Source of the DNA: Channallabes apus
Taxonomy: Eukaryota > Chordata > Actinopteri > Siluriformes > Clariidae
Direction of reading: 5' to 3'
Length of the DNA stretch: 64,000 bases
Assembly (NCBI GenBank): GCA_030522415.1
Contig: CM060107.1
Span: 53,126,718-53,190,717, forward strand
Notes under the pieces: generated by a model
Told to the model about the DNA's origin: nothing
Databases searched by the model: none
The model's input: only the letters and a program-made list of their open reading frames with translations
Part shown: piece by piece, positions 10,965-21,054 of the stretch
How positions within the stretch are numbered: position 1 is the stretch's first letter
How the letters are laid out: each line of letters starts with the position of its first letter
Translations under genes and position numbers: made by a program

Positions 10965-13619
10965 CAGAATCAGTGCAGTCTGACAGAGAGAGAGAGAAAA
11001 TGGATCTTTAACCTCTCTAATGACACTTGCTTTTGCTTTACACAATGTTATAATAAACAGGACACGGTCGTGGAAAGGAAGACTTTCACATACAGTACAT
11101 GCATACAAAAACAAAATAAAAGATGCTTTACGATCACACGCATGGCCATAGTTTTAACAGACACTATTAAAAAATTTTGCTTGTCTTGAGTAACGTTCGC
11201 AAACCGGGTTACTCGCAATCCGAGGTTCCGCTGTATATATATATATAATTTATACATCTACACATATAATAAAAGTATAAAGTTGGGGTCTCTGTACATT
11301 GAATATATTTGTGTAAGATGAGTAATATAACACATCAACTCTGTTTGTCTGTTTGTTTATGCACGCATCATATGCAAAGTACTGAACTCAGTTTAATTGG
11401 GTTTTATTTAATAATTATTATGGACTTTATTTCATCTCAATCAGCGAACAGGAACAGAAGATATGCTAATTTGAAATTTTAATGGAAATTGTCGTTATCA
11501 TAAAAACATCGACATTGAAAAAAATCATTAGTTCATCTAAAAATTCAACAGATGGCATTGTACATTCATTAAAACATGCCTATGAATGTGTAATTAAATT
11601 TTATGCAAACAAACCTGCTGTACACAGGTACAGCATATATATTATAAGCTCATATATTATACAGACTGATTACACACAGACTGATATATTTTAATTGTTT
11701 AATTCCTTTGATTTTGATGATTATGGCTTACAGCTAATGAAAACCAAAAATTCAGTATCTCAGAAAATTAGAATATTGTGGAAAAGATCAATATTGGAGA
11801 CTCATGGTGTCACACTCTAATCAGATAATTAACTTAAAACACCTACAAAGATTCCCTGAGCCTCTAAATGGTCTCTCAGTTTGGTTCAGTAGGCTGACTG
11901 TTCACAGAGTGCTGTATCCAAGTACATTAATCGAAAGATGAATGGAAGGAAAAAATGTGATAGAAAAAAGTGCACAAGCAACAGGGATAATTTCATTTGG
12001 AAATCGAGGTCCCAGAATCTGGAGGAAGAGAGGAAAGGGACAGAATCCAAGTTGCTTGAGGTCCAGTATAAACTTTGCACAGTCAGTGGTGGTTTGAGGA
12101 GTGATGTCATCTACTGGTGTCGGTCCACTGTGTTTTATCAGCTCCAACGTCAGCACAGCCGTCTACCAGGAAGTTCTAGAGCACTTCATGCTTCCCTCTG
12201 TTGACCAACATTATGGAGAAGCTGATTTCATTTTCCAGCAGGACTTGGCACACTGCCAAAAGTACTAATACTTGGTTTAAGGACCATGGTGTACCTGTGT
12301 TTGATTGGCCAGCAAACTCACCCGATCTAAACTCTATAGAGAATCTATGGACTATTGTAAAAAAGAAGATGTGAGACACCAGACCCAACAACATAGAAGA
12401 ACTAAAAAATGCTTTCAGAGTAACCTGGGCTTCCATACAGTAACACCTCAGCAGTGCCACAGACTGATCACCTTCATGCCACGCCTCATTACTGCAGTAA
12501 TTCATGTAAAGGCCCTGACCAAGTACTGAGTACTGTACATGTTCATACTGTTCAGTGCTCCAACATTTCTGTTTAAAATCTTTTCTCCTTTTTTATTGAT
12601 CATAAGTAATATTCTAATTTTCTAATGTACAGAGTTTTTGGTTTTCATTAGCTGTGAGCCGTAATCATTAAAATTAAAAGAAACAAACACTTGAAATATA
12701 TCAGTCTGTGTGTAATAAATCTATATAATATTTGAGTTTCACTTTTAAAACTGAATTACTGAAATAAATCACTTTTTTGCTGAAATTCTTATTTATTGAG
12801 ATGCAACTGTGTATGTGTGTGTGTGTGTAGTCATATATATCTCAAACATTATCTAAACAAAAAGTCACAAACTCTAACATTTCTTACTTTATATAGTAAC
12901 TAGTAATAGTAATATAAATTCTGTAAGTAACACCCTGCACATGAGTAACTAACAACACTGTGCACATGTTACTAGATATAAACTATAATTAAGAACCTCA
13001 TCCTGGAAATCTTTCTCATTCTCACCTGTTTCTCAGCTCTTTCTGCTGCGGCTGTGACGGTGTCGTGTCCTCTGTGATTATCCATCGTACACAAATAACA
13101 GATGCAGGTTTGATCAGTACGGCAGTAGATCTTCAGCACTTCATTATGTTCAGAGCAGATCTTCTCTTGGAGTTTTGCTGAAGCTTCAATTAATGTGTGT
13201 TTTTTCCAGGAAGAAACTTCATAATGAGGTTTCAGATGAGTTTCACAAAATGAAGCTAAACACATCAGACAGGACTTGACGGCTTTGTGTTTTCTCCCGG
13301 TGCAGAAATCACACTCCACATCTCCAGGTCCAGCGTAACAGTGAGCAGGAGAAGCAGCTTGGACTTCAGTCTTCTTCTTCAGTTTCTCCACCACTTCAGC
13401 CAGCATGTTGTTTCTGCGTAGAACAGGCCTTGGAGTGAAAGTGTCTCTGCACTGAGGACAGCTGTAGACGCCCTTCTGATCCTCCTGATCCCAGCAGCCA
13501 TTAATACACACCTTACAGAAACTGTGACCACAGTGGATAGTCACCGGATCCTTCAGGAGATCCAGACACACTGGACAGATGAACTGATCCTGATCTACTG
13601 AAATACTGGCCTCAGCCAT
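7987..13619 (-). CDS. finTRIM gene B, complete six-exon TRIM E3 ligase-like gene
   Basis: Six coding exons fit consensus splice sites: 13619-13026 (594 nt, RING and B-boxes), 10129-10034 (96), 9865-9632 (234), 9502-9331 (172), 9104-9051 (54) and 8522-7987 (536, PRY-SPRY). They total 1686 nt, i.e. 561 codons plus stop, with all phases compatible. The 96- and 234-nt coiled-coil exons are diagnostic of TRIM genes. The layout RING, B-box 1, B-box 2, coiled coil, B30.2 is the standard finTRIM one: a cytosolic E3 ligase whose SPRY domain recognises a target. Intron 1 contains a dead Tc1 element. No stop or frameshift is seen. The specific paralogue name cannot be given. Confidence 0.88.
8750..8792. 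repeat. (ATT)n microsatellite
   Basis: About fourteen pure ATT units in intron 5 of finTRIM B, followed closely by a short GT run. Confidence 0.95.
8997..9048. repeat. (GT)n microsatellite at a splice donor
   Basis: A pure GT run starts two bases beyond the GTAC donor of the 54-nt exon 5 of finTRIM B. Length changes here could affect splicing. Confidence 0.95.
9632..9865 (-). CDS. finTRIM B exon 3: coiled coil (234 nt)
   Basis: The exon encodes 78 residues rich in E, K, L and R with heptad spacing (RAERLLEQLEQEIADLQRRL). The acceptor is TAACAG at the end of a (TG)n tract and the donor is CAG|GTAACA. Exon 2 (10129-10034, SELKEEQMKSQQRI...) adds 32 coiled-coil residues. TRIM coiled coils form antiparallel dimers, which is expected here. 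Confidence 0.92.
9871..9922. repeat. (CA)n microsatellite
   Basis: A pure CA run next to the acceptor of exon 3 of finTRIM B. It reads as (TG)n in the sense direction and lies where the polypyrimidine tract would be. The shorter counterpart in gene C is at about 48595-48621. Confidence 0.95.
10130..11629. other. Part of intron 1 of finTRIM B
   Basis: Non-coding. It contains a long (CA)n run at 10908-10961 and AT-rich DNA. No gene is visible. Confidence 0.6.
11630..12809 (+). mobile_element. Dead Tc1/mariner element in intron 1 of finTRIM B
   Basis: Long inverted repeats flank it. The left copy (about 11650-11785) reads CACAGACTGATATATTT...GCTTACAGCTAATGAAAACC, and the right copy (about 12610-12809) is its inverse, ending GAGATGCAACTG. 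Between them lie transposase remnants on the plus strand, including WPANSPDLNSIENLWTIV at 12305-12360, the hallmark block around the catalytic glutamate of Tc1 DD34E transposases. Several frame changes and stops make it inactive, and the left end is truncated. Confidence 0.82.
13026..13619 (-). CDS. finTRIM B exon 1: RING, B-box 1 and B-box 2
   Basis: The exon has 198 codons from ATG 13619 to donor CAG|GTGAGA. RING ligands are C15, C18, C30, H32, C35, C38, C54 and C57, a full C3HC4 set. B-box 1 is around residues 105-140 (ECDFCTGRKHKAVKSCLMC) and B-box 2 follows around 155-195 (CSEHNEVLKIYC...CYLC...H..H). Residue 29, just before the C-G-H core, is His where gene A has Pro, the usual residue in TRIMs. 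All zinc ligands are intact. Confidence 0.92.
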
Positions 13620-14142
13620 TTCCCTGCATTAACACACTGAGGGAGACACACAGTCTGAGTTTCGTTTTGTTCGACAAGAACTTCCTGGTTCTGTGTGTGT
13701 GTAAGAGAGAGAGAGTGAGAGGAGGAGCTAAAAAGACGGAGGGGATGAATACACCTCTGTTAACCGTTTCATCTCACTTTTGTCCATGAATATGTGGAGA
13801 CGTTAATTATTCCTATCTACAAACACCTGAAGTAATGCTTTGGCCTTGTTAATAAATACATTTTACTTAGTTTATTTATAGATATTCATTAATGTATTTA
13901 TTTATTTACTTATGTTCTTTTTCATTAAGTTTTTCTATTTTTCACTATTTTATCTCTCTCAGAGTGGATGCTTCCATCGTGTGTGTAGTGAAACCTGTAA
14001 AAGTGGAAAAAATGCTTTGATCAAATGTATTTAATAAGAAAACAAAAAATCTAAGTAATAGTTTTTTAATCTGTTCACATAATATTAACATTAGTAAAAG
14101 CAGCTAAACCATTATTTATTCAGTTTAAATTTTAAATAGTAT
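13197..14142. repeat. Segmental duplication of 1-932 (finTRIM exon 1 and upstream DNA)
   Basis: This block matches the start of the window almost base for base, including non-coding DNA up to ...TTTAAATAGTAT. In the left copy the sequence continues TTAATAACTGTATTGGTA (933-950). Here that same 18-mer is found only at 19851-19868, on the far side of the ERV. It is a tandem duplication of the gene and its promoter, later split by a retroviral insertion. Confidence 0.85.
13658..13671 (-). promoter_or_regulatory. IRF/ISRE-like element upstream of finTRIM B
   Basis: It is the same AACAAAACGAAACT word (minus strand) as upstream of gene A, about 40 bases before the start codon. Its conservation could simply reflect recent duplication. 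Confidence 0.5.
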
Positions 14143-14316
14143 TGTAAGGATTTCTTGGTTTTTTGGTAGACCCCCCTTTTGTCTACTCAGTGCTCCGCCT
14201 GTATTCTGCTGTCCCGCCTGGATCCAGGGAACCCCTCAATGAATCACACAGACCAGTGCTCAGTGAGATGTTCAAAGTTTATTGTGGAAAACAGGAGTAT
14301 ATACTGTATACAGTAT

Positions 14317-14351
<35 letters not shown>

Positions 14352-14598
14352 TATCAAAAGAAAGAGCAGGTGGTTATATCTGGTCCATAATGTTTATAAA
14401 AGATAATCATGGAGAAAAACAGGAGCTTGGGAGTTGTTCTTCGTTAGGAGCCTCCAACGGTTTTACGACCTGAACATAGATTATACTAAGGAATGTGTTT
14501 GCTGATAGTGCAGCGTGTCGAGGTCAAAGAAAGAAAGCACTCTGTTCTCGTGCACACATAATATCATAAAATACACTAGAAATTAAATATTCCCTACA
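14143..14598 (-). repeat. 3' LTR of ERV 1
   Basis: A segment of about 456 bp, reading TGTAGGGAAT... to ...ATCCTTACA on the minus strand, with TGTA/TACA inverted ends. It lies directly after a polypurine tract and contains a (CA)n run at 14319-14346. No partner LTR is found at the other end of the element. Confidence 0.75.
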
Positions 14599-14611
14599 AT
14601 CCCCCCCTTTT
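14599..14611 (-). promoter_or_regulatory. Polypurine tract of ERV 1
   Basis: The minus strand reads AAAAGGGGGGGAT immediately before the LTR start TGTAGGG. This is the expected plus-strand priming site and it fixes the LTR boundary. Confidence 0.8.
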
Positions 14612-15069
14612 ATTCATAAGAAACATCGTTGAATAAAACTCGGAGCTTTCCAGAAGTCCCCGGCGGATAATAGGTCGTCGACCGCGGCACAGGAACATAA
14701 CCTGAAACATACTTATATTGTACAAAAGATTTTGTACACCGTAAAGAATGCATGGACCAAAGTGACAACAGGTCTGACTCATAAATAACTACTAGTGGTA
14801 AACTATTGCCTTTCTTGACGCTACAGTGCTCAGAGTGCGGGCACGCCCAATCTGCACTCGTCCCACCTCACGAGGCGCTAAGACACCACCAGGAATGATA
14901 CACTAATGTGAAGTCGTCCCGTGGCAATTGAAGTGAAGTCGTCCAGTGGCAATCCAAGGCGATCCCTCTGTGTCACGTCCTCCCCTCTGTATCACGTCAC
15001 GGGTTGGTCATCACTGCAGTACAGTCTTCTAGTCTAGAAAACAAAAAAATCACAAAGAAAGAAAGATAA
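14612..15069. other. ERV 1 region between integrase and LTR, no env seen
   Basis: About 450 bp without a coding frame on the minus strand. A full-length env would need about 1.5 kb or more, so env has been lost or was never present. Confidence 0.5.
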
Positions 15070-15771
15070 TACACAGGCATTTATTCATCTTTTGATCTTA
15101 CGCCGACTGGACATCTCTTCAGCCTAGTAGCATGGATCCACTGTGGAAAAAGATCAGTTAGGATAGCAGTACGAGTGATTGCGACTATTTCTGCTGGTCC
15201 GTCATATTTCCCAGTTTCCTGGGGGTCAAAGATTTTACCAGAACAGTATCTCCCACATTAAAAGGATGTGTGGGTTTTGTTGAGGGTATTGGAGTCACAT
15301 CAGCAATTTGTTCATAATGTTTGTTTAGAGTATCTATTAGAGCAGCAGAATATTCAGCAATATGTACAGTACATCAAGATCAGTTGTTCCTATCGCGGGT
15401 TTACCTTTCCTCCATTTCACGGGAAAAGGTCTGCCAAATATAATTTAATGTGCACATCTTTTCTGTGTCATTCTCATTTCAGCTAGAACAGCAGGTAACA
15501 GATCAACCCAGTTTTTACTCCCCATAGTTTGCATTGCTTTAGTCAATTTTTCTTTAAGTGTCCTATTTGTTCTTTCTACTATACCTGATGACTGTGGACG
15601 ATAAGGAATGTGAAAATGCCAGGAGAGTGAAAGATATTTACACAAATTCTGTGTTACCTGTGATGTAAAAGGTGTTCCTTTATCTGAGTCAATAGCATGA
15701 GGAACGCCATAACTAAGACTCGGGTCACCACCTTTGCATTCTCTCGAGCACATGGGAAAGCTTCCACCCAC
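15070..15771 (-). pseudogene. ERV 1 integrase catalytic and C-terminal part
   Basis: The frame 15771-15445 carries the second catalytic Asp region (DSDKGTPFTS) and the block around the catalytic Glu (GIVERTNRTLKEKL). It is in a different frame from the upstream integrase. Further down, about 15250-15100, a separate frame gives the small barrel-like C-terminal module ending WIHATRLKRCP. At least one frame change separates these parts, so integrase is broken. Confidence 0.7.
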
Positions 15772-17162
15772 CTAGAAAACTTGCCGACCAAAACCAGAAG
15801 ATATTTGAATGGGCCACATGCAGGCATATGTGTAAAATCAATTTGCCACTCTGCAAACGGAGCAGTAGGTAAAGGAAGACTTTCGTGTTTACCTAAACCC
15901 TTTGTCACATTATTCTGAGCACACACTAAGCATCTAGATATTAATGAATCGATTGTTCCAAGCATGTTAGCTATGCAAAAGAGTTTTTTCATATCTTCCT
16001 TAACCCCCCTTCGTGTGCGATGTGTAACACCGTGGAACTCGCACATGAGGAACGGAAGACAATGAGACGGCAGGCACAAACGGCCATCAGCACAATACCA
16101 TAAACCATCAGAAGCAACGTAGACACCCTGAGCTTGCCAAAAAGAGGAATCATTCGGCGTGGCTGCAGCTTGCAAAGACAATAAATCTACATCGGGAATC
16201 AAAGAGCTAGCAAGAAGAGATGTATTGATCAAATCAGAACCAGAATCAGGAAAGAAAATCTGTTTTTGAGCCGCTTCTTTAGCAATACGATCAGCTAGCG
16301 AATTACCTCGCACTTCCGTAGAGTCACCAGAGGAATGAGCCTTAGTTTTTACAATAGCGAGAGTACTAGGTAAATGGCATGCGTCTATTAAATCCTGAAC
16401 AAGAGAATAATGAGAAATTAGCTTACCCTCAGCAGAACAAAAACCCCTGGATTGCCAGATGCGGCCAAAGTCGTGAGCGATACCAAAAGCGTAACGAGAA
16501 TCAGTGTATATAGTGACCTCTTTTCCTTCAGAAAGAACACACGCACGAGTTAGAGCAAAAAGTTCAGCTGCCTGAGCAGATGAGAAAGGGAGAGAGTAAG
16601 CTTCAATGGTTATATCTGGCAGTGCACACACACAATAACCACAGAGAAACTTCCCGTCATACGATTTTGAACAGGAACCATCTACAAACAGAGTGTCAAC
16701 AATTGTTAATGGGGTAGAAGACAGATCAGGACGTATACTAGTGGAGTGAATAATCTCTGAACAACAGTGATGATCTGTGTCTATTAGCGTGCCGTCCTGT
16801 GCATTGATTAAGCGTGCCAGAGCATATCCGAGGGCGTCAAAAGAAGAGGTGGATTTTATCTCTAAGTTACTTGTAGAACAAAGGATAATCTCATACCCAG
16901 ACCGTTTCTGAGCTGTCATGTGTTGTGTTTGAAAGTTCTGTAGCACCTGTTTAACCTGATGTGGAGAATACAAAATTAAAGGATGAGAGAGAACAATTTT
17001 CTCAGCATCTTGTACCATCACCGCACAGGCGGCCACAGCCCTGAGACAGGCAGGCAAACCTTGTGCCACAGCATCTAAAGTTTTAGATAAGAAAGCACAT
17101 GGTCTCATCCCCCCCCCCATGCTCATGTGCCAATACAGCAGAAGCGGTGCCCCCATGCTCAC
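15654..17162 (-). pseudogene. ERV 1 RNase H and integrase N-terminal part, long open frame
   Basis: About 500 codons stay open. RNase H is in the middle (FVDGSCSK, YTDSRYAFG, KAHSSG, NSLADRIAKEAA). The integrase HHCC zinc motif follows (HGVTH...CLVCAQN), then the first catalytic Asp region (WQIDFTHMP). The apparent start lies inside the RT connection domain, so it is a piece of pol and not a separate gene. The end runs out of frame before the second catalytic Asp. Confidence 0.8.
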
Positions 17163-18302
17163 AGATGTAGAGATGGAATGGTTTTTGATAGTTACGCAGG
17201 CCCAGTGCTGGAGCGGAGCATAGGGCCTTTTTCAGTTCCCTGTATGCCTCAATCATGTCAGCAGTCCATGTCAGAGGCTGTTGGAGCGGATCTTTGTGTG
17301 AGGTGGCTGTCCTGATGCGTTTGTCGTAGAATGAGCAGTCAGGAATCCACTGACGACAGTAGTTGACCAGTCCCAGGAAAGCCATGAGAGCATGTTTAGT
17401 GCTGGGACGTTTAGTGTCAAGAATAACCTGGATTCGTTCCTTTGAGAGCTTTGGCCTTGGGAGAGTTCAAAACCCAGGTACTTTACAGTGTCTCTGCAAA
17501 ACTGTAATTTAGTCTTTGATACTGTACCTTGAAACCCTTCTGTGCCAAGTGTTTCAGGAGACAAATGGTGGCTTCTTCGCAGACAGCAGGCGAAGCGGCG
17601 GACACCAGTTAGTCATCTGCGTGCAATAGGACAACAGAATCAGTGGGGAGAGTTAGATCACCAAGTGCATCTCTTACTACAGCCAAAAAAACAGCAGGCG
17701 AGTCAATAAAAACCGCAAGACCAAGTGAACTGACACCCCCTGTGTGTGAAGGTGAACAATGGTTGTGTCTGCTCTTCCACAGGAACACTGAAGAAGGCAG
17801 AGCAAAGGTCAATAACAGAGAAATGCGAATGATGACAATGTATATAGGAGACAATGGACAGCACATCAGGCACAACAGGTGCAACAGGGATGATTATGTC
17901 ATTTATTTTCCTCAAATCTTGTGTAAATCTCCACGTACCATCAGGTTTTGGTACTGGATTACCAAGTGTGTTGTAAGAACTTACACATGGTTTAATAACA
18001 CCCTGCTTGAGCAGTGAGCTCAAAATTTCATCTATTACTGAGGCCTTGGCCTCGGAGAGTGGATATTGTTTGATGTACACAGGTTGCGAATGTTTTAATT
18101 TAGCTTCATAGGGAATGCAGTGTACTAACCCCACCTCATCCTTATGCTCAGCCCACAGACTGCTCGGCACACATTCAAGGGCAGCAGGAAGAGAGCTGTT
18201 CTGTGAAGAAAGGAAACAATTATTTACACACATATTGGTCAAGTGAGAGAAAGGAACTGAATCAGGTACTTCAACAGTGAGTTTCGCGCCAGAAAAAGTC
18301 AA
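17083..18302 (-). pseudogene. ERV 1 reverse transcriptase, several frames
   Basis: Frame 18302-17703 holds the RT fingers (KQYPLSEAKASVIDEIL, LGNPVPKPDGTWRFTQDLRK, FSVIDLCSAFFSVPV). The active-site region near 17600-17612 reads HADD followed by a stop, in the position of the YxDD box. Thumb and connection pieces continue in frames 17564-17271 and 17385-17083. Multiple stops and shifts make it dead. Confidence 0.75.
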
Positions 18303-18401
18303 AGACGTGTAGCCTGCTCATTAAATCGCAACCTAACAGATTAAAAGGACAATCAGGCATACAGACCAAACAGTGAGAGAAATAAATTCCCTTATCTAAA
18401 G

Positions 18402-18704
18402 TTAACAGAGGAGTGAAATAATTTTGTTGAGCAACCCCTTAAATTCCCACAGAGCTGATACTTTTATTTGAGAGTGTCCCTCATAATCACGACCCAAAGA
18501 CGACATTGTAGCTCCCGTATCCACCAAAAAAGAGAATACGGAACCATCTATACACAATTCAATGAAGGGCAACTCATTAACCTGAGGTGACTCGAAAGGG
18601 ATTGGGTCTATATTGTTGTTGTTGTTGTTGTTGTACTCGCTGCGGTGGCTGCTGGGAAGGATTAGGAGAAAACACCTCATTAGAATCATGCCACTCACCA
18701 TCAT
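18402..18704 (-). pseudogene. ERV 1 aspartic protease
   Basis: It contains the retroviral protease active-site motif FLVDTGATMSSL preceded by FIELCIDGSVF. A (GTT)n/Asn repeat (NNNNNN, about 18618-18635) interrupts the amino-terminal side. The flap and second half are not clearly readable in one frame. Confidence 0.7.
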
Positions 18705-19846
18705 TCAATTGATTATACACATTTTGTCCACCATATCCCTCATCTCGGCCCTAGTGTGACATTCACGAACCCAATGACATTCTTTATTACAATAATAACA
18801 ATGACCAGATCTACGGGGTGCACTCTGACCCTGCAGACCTCCTCTACCTCTTCCACGGCCTCCTCGGCCTCCTCTAGCCCCCTTTTTTCCACCTCTGTAT
18901 CCTTCACTCTCCACAGACAAACATGCCACTTGTTTATTTTCTAAAATATCATCTCCTTCCATTGTTCTCACATGCTCGCCTAATTATTATAATTTTTTAT
19001 TTTTTTAATAGTCATTGCAGAACGATCCGACAATTGAAACTTAAAAATTTTCACGATTTCTGGTCGACAATTATTCAAGAAGGTGGTAAGGAAAAGTGGG
19101 TTATGGTCTACCTCATGCAGGGGCATACCACCCCAAAGGGTCGAGGTCTCTCGGAACCTCTCGAGAAACTTGCCTGTGAGAAACTTCTTGTCTACAATTA
19201 GTTACCTGTGACAGATCTTGACTAGCTTGTTGTTGTGTGAGAAGATAGGCAGTTAGTTATTTTTTTCTCTTTTTAAATTTCATAGCCTCTTTAGAATTAC
19301 CCCAAAGAAAGTCATATTCCTTCTTTTTCATCCTCCTCCCTCGTCTATGTCTTAAATTTTTTTCACTACAGCCAATTTGTCTGCTTTAGGGTCTAAGCAT
19401 TTTACAGTTTTTATCAAGTCAGCCTCATCGTACCCATCTCCCAAAACAGATTGCAAAATAAAGCGATAATCCGCACCCACGAGCTGACAATGCCTGGAAG
19501 CCTTTATCAGCATAATAACAAAATGCAAAGGTTTGTTGGGAGAAGGGAGCATCTTAATAATGTCCTTCAGCGTGCTTACGGATGGTGGAAGTATTTTTGG
19601 ACCCTTTGGTCCCATGGAGAAAACAAGCGCAGTGTTTTCTTGTCGAGGTTTGGGGCGAGACCTCTCATCCGGACCTTCATCCGGGTTATCAAAATCCTCA
19701 CCATGAGTATCCTCGGGATCATCCCGAGGATACTGGTTTTTTAAAAAAAAATAATAATAAAAAATCAAAATCCTCACCATCAGTATCCTCGGGATCATCC
19801 GAAAGAGGGCTGTCAGGAGTTCACATAATTTTATAACTGTACACAA
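18705..19846 (-). pseudogene. ERV 1 gag remnant (capsid part and nucleocapsid)
   Basis: The frame 19846-19352 is a capsid-like helical stretch (STLKDIIKMLPSPNKPLHF, ...ILQSVLGDGYDEADLIKT). Frame 18971-18705 is nucleocapsid: a Gly/Arg-rich RGGRGRGRGG segment and one CCHC knuckle CYYCNKECHWVREC. The matrix part and leader are absent. About 380 bp between the frames is not open. Confidence 0.7.
19688..19800. repeat. Short direct duplication around an A-rich spacer
   Basis: About 36 bp (AAAATCCTCACCATGAGTAT and on) occurs at 19688-19723 and again at 19763-19800 with one or two differences, separated by T(n)A(n)ATAATAATAAAAAA. It lies at the broken 5' side of ERV 1 and may mark the rearrangement that removed the leader and 5' LTR. 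Confidence 0.7.
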
Positions 19847-20214
19847 TTATTTAATAACTGTATTGGTATTATGATTATATTTATTGTCTTTCACTGTTTA
19901 ACTGTAGTGAAGCACTTTGAGCTCCATATTCTGTCTGAATAGAGTTATTCTAATGATTGTAGGTAAATAGACAGAGACAGATTGAGTCAGTAGTTTATCA
20001 GTACTGTGTTTAATGTGACGTATCACTCCAGAGTTCTCCACAGTTTACTGTACTTCACTTTACTTAAGAATTGAGGATCTTCACATTAAATTTAATAAGA
20101 TTAATAACTTTAATACACATTACAGCACATACTTACACTTACAGTCACGGTACATGGAGCTTAGCTTCACCGTCCTCATTTAAAGCTCCACCCACTCACT
20201 CTGTTACACTACAG

Positions 20215-20235
20215 TATAAATACAGAAACTGAAAG
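20215..20235 (+). promoter_or_regulatory. TATA box and perfect ISRE-type core of a finTRIM-like promoter
   Basis: TATAAATA (20215-20222) is followed three bases on by GAAACTGAAAG (20225-20235), an exact GAAANNGAAA interferon-response core. The start codon is at 20301, after a (TC)n run. It is probably the promoter of the truncated finTRIM at 20301, and is distinct from the IRF-type site of genes A and B. Confidence 0.5.
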
Positions 20236-20300
20236 TTCATCCAGAGTAAAGAAAACTGATCTCTGTGTTCTCTCTCTCTCTCTCTCTCTCTCTCGGGAAA

Positions 20301-20447
20301 ATGGTGGAGGTGAGTATTTCAGTAGATCAGGACCAGTTCATCTGTCCAGTCTGTCTGGATCTCCTGTGGTCAGTTACACTATCCTATCACAATACAGTGG
20401 AGGTGAGTGAACCCGGAGTGAAACTATTCTTCCTGAATGTCCTATAA
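20301..20447 (+). pseudogene. Truncated finTRIM first exon
   Basis: The first 22 codons (MVEVSISVDQDQFICPVCLD...) match the start of finTRIM exon 1 and hold the first two RING cysteines. After LL at about 20366 the sequence is unrelated and ends at a stop at 20447. The rest of the RING and all other exons are missing on this strand. Confidence 0.75.
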
Positions 20448-20549
20448 GACTGTAGTGTTTATCAGCATTAAACCTCACATGTCGTTTACCCTCACAGCAT
20501 TAACAGCATACACAAACATATTCATTCATAATAAAGCCATTTGTTTATC

Positions 20550-20911
20550 TGTGACGGTTGACCCCTAGAGGGCGCCTAACGCCCGTTTTTGGTTTTTGTT
20601 TTGTAGTTTGGTTTCTGTTTCATGTTAAACTTCATTTCCTAGTTTGCACCTCGGTCAGGTGACGTAGAAGCTCACCTGAACCGAGGTAAGCCAATTATTA
20701 GTTGATTATGTTTTAGTTCTATAAATAGCCTGACTGAATCTCAGTCAGGCGTCTAGCATTTGTCGTTTAAGTTTAGTTTGTGTTGGAGAGATCTTGTTTG
20801 TTTTATGCTTTTGTTTGAAGACAAAATAAACAACTTTGTTGAACCGTCAGCTCGCCTCCGCGATCATGCCTCGCACAAACCTCCGACACAGACACCGTAA
20901 GAAACACGACA
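20550..20911 (+). repeat. 5' LTR of the repeat-protein element
   Basis: It contains an imperfect 15-bp stem (ACCTCGGTCAGGTGA / TCACCTGAACCGAGGT), TATAAATA near 20720, a perfect 9-bp hairpin CCTGACTGA-ATC-TCAGTCAGG just after it, and an AATAAA near 20824. The U3-R-U5 order is therefore plausible. An ATG at 20866 opens a frame that runs out of the LTR. Confidence 0.85.
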
Positions 20912-21054
20912 GAATGCTAGACCTACCAAGAGGCATGGCGGAGGATCCCCTCCTAGGGAATTTCTTGGGAGGAGAAATTATCATATCTAACGAGCTGGCG
21001 GAACTGCTGGAGGCCAGCGAGGAGCACGGCGAGATGGATGTTGGGCAGGAATAG
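20866..21054 (+). CDS. Short ORF starting inside the LTR (possible N-terminus of the element protein)
   Basis: 62 codons, basic at the start (MPRTNLRHRHRKKHD), then acidic (ISNELAELLEASEEHGEMD), ending in TAG at 21052-21054. The same frame stays open after the TAG to 23874, so this may be the first part of one long protein interrupted by a single stop (read through or mutated). No known domain is recognised. Confidence 0.45.
   Translation: MPRTNLRHRHRKKHDRMLDLPRGMAEDPLLGNFLGGEIIISNELAELLEASEEHGEMDVGQE

Larger units (their letters stand above)
14143..19850 (-). mobile_element. Endogenous retrovirus 1 (gamma-like), 5' LTR missing
   Basis: On the minus strand the order is gag remnants, protease, reverse transcriptase, RNase H, integrase, polypurine tract and 3' LTR. 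RNase H and integrase features resemble gammaretroviruses. No env is visible between integrase and LTR. The right-hand side passes from gag straight into host flank at about 19850, with no second LTR, primer-binding site or leader. Flanks AGTAT (left) and ATTAT (right) may be a decayed target duplication. Many stops and frame changes make it inactive. Confidence 0.8.

Noticed and set aside
12176..12505. 109-codon minus-strand frame
   Set aside because: Antisense to the Tc1 transposase remnant containing the catalytic-region block.
17643..18017. Plus-strand frame of 124 codons
   Set aside because: Antisense to the ERV 1 RT. No recognisable domain.
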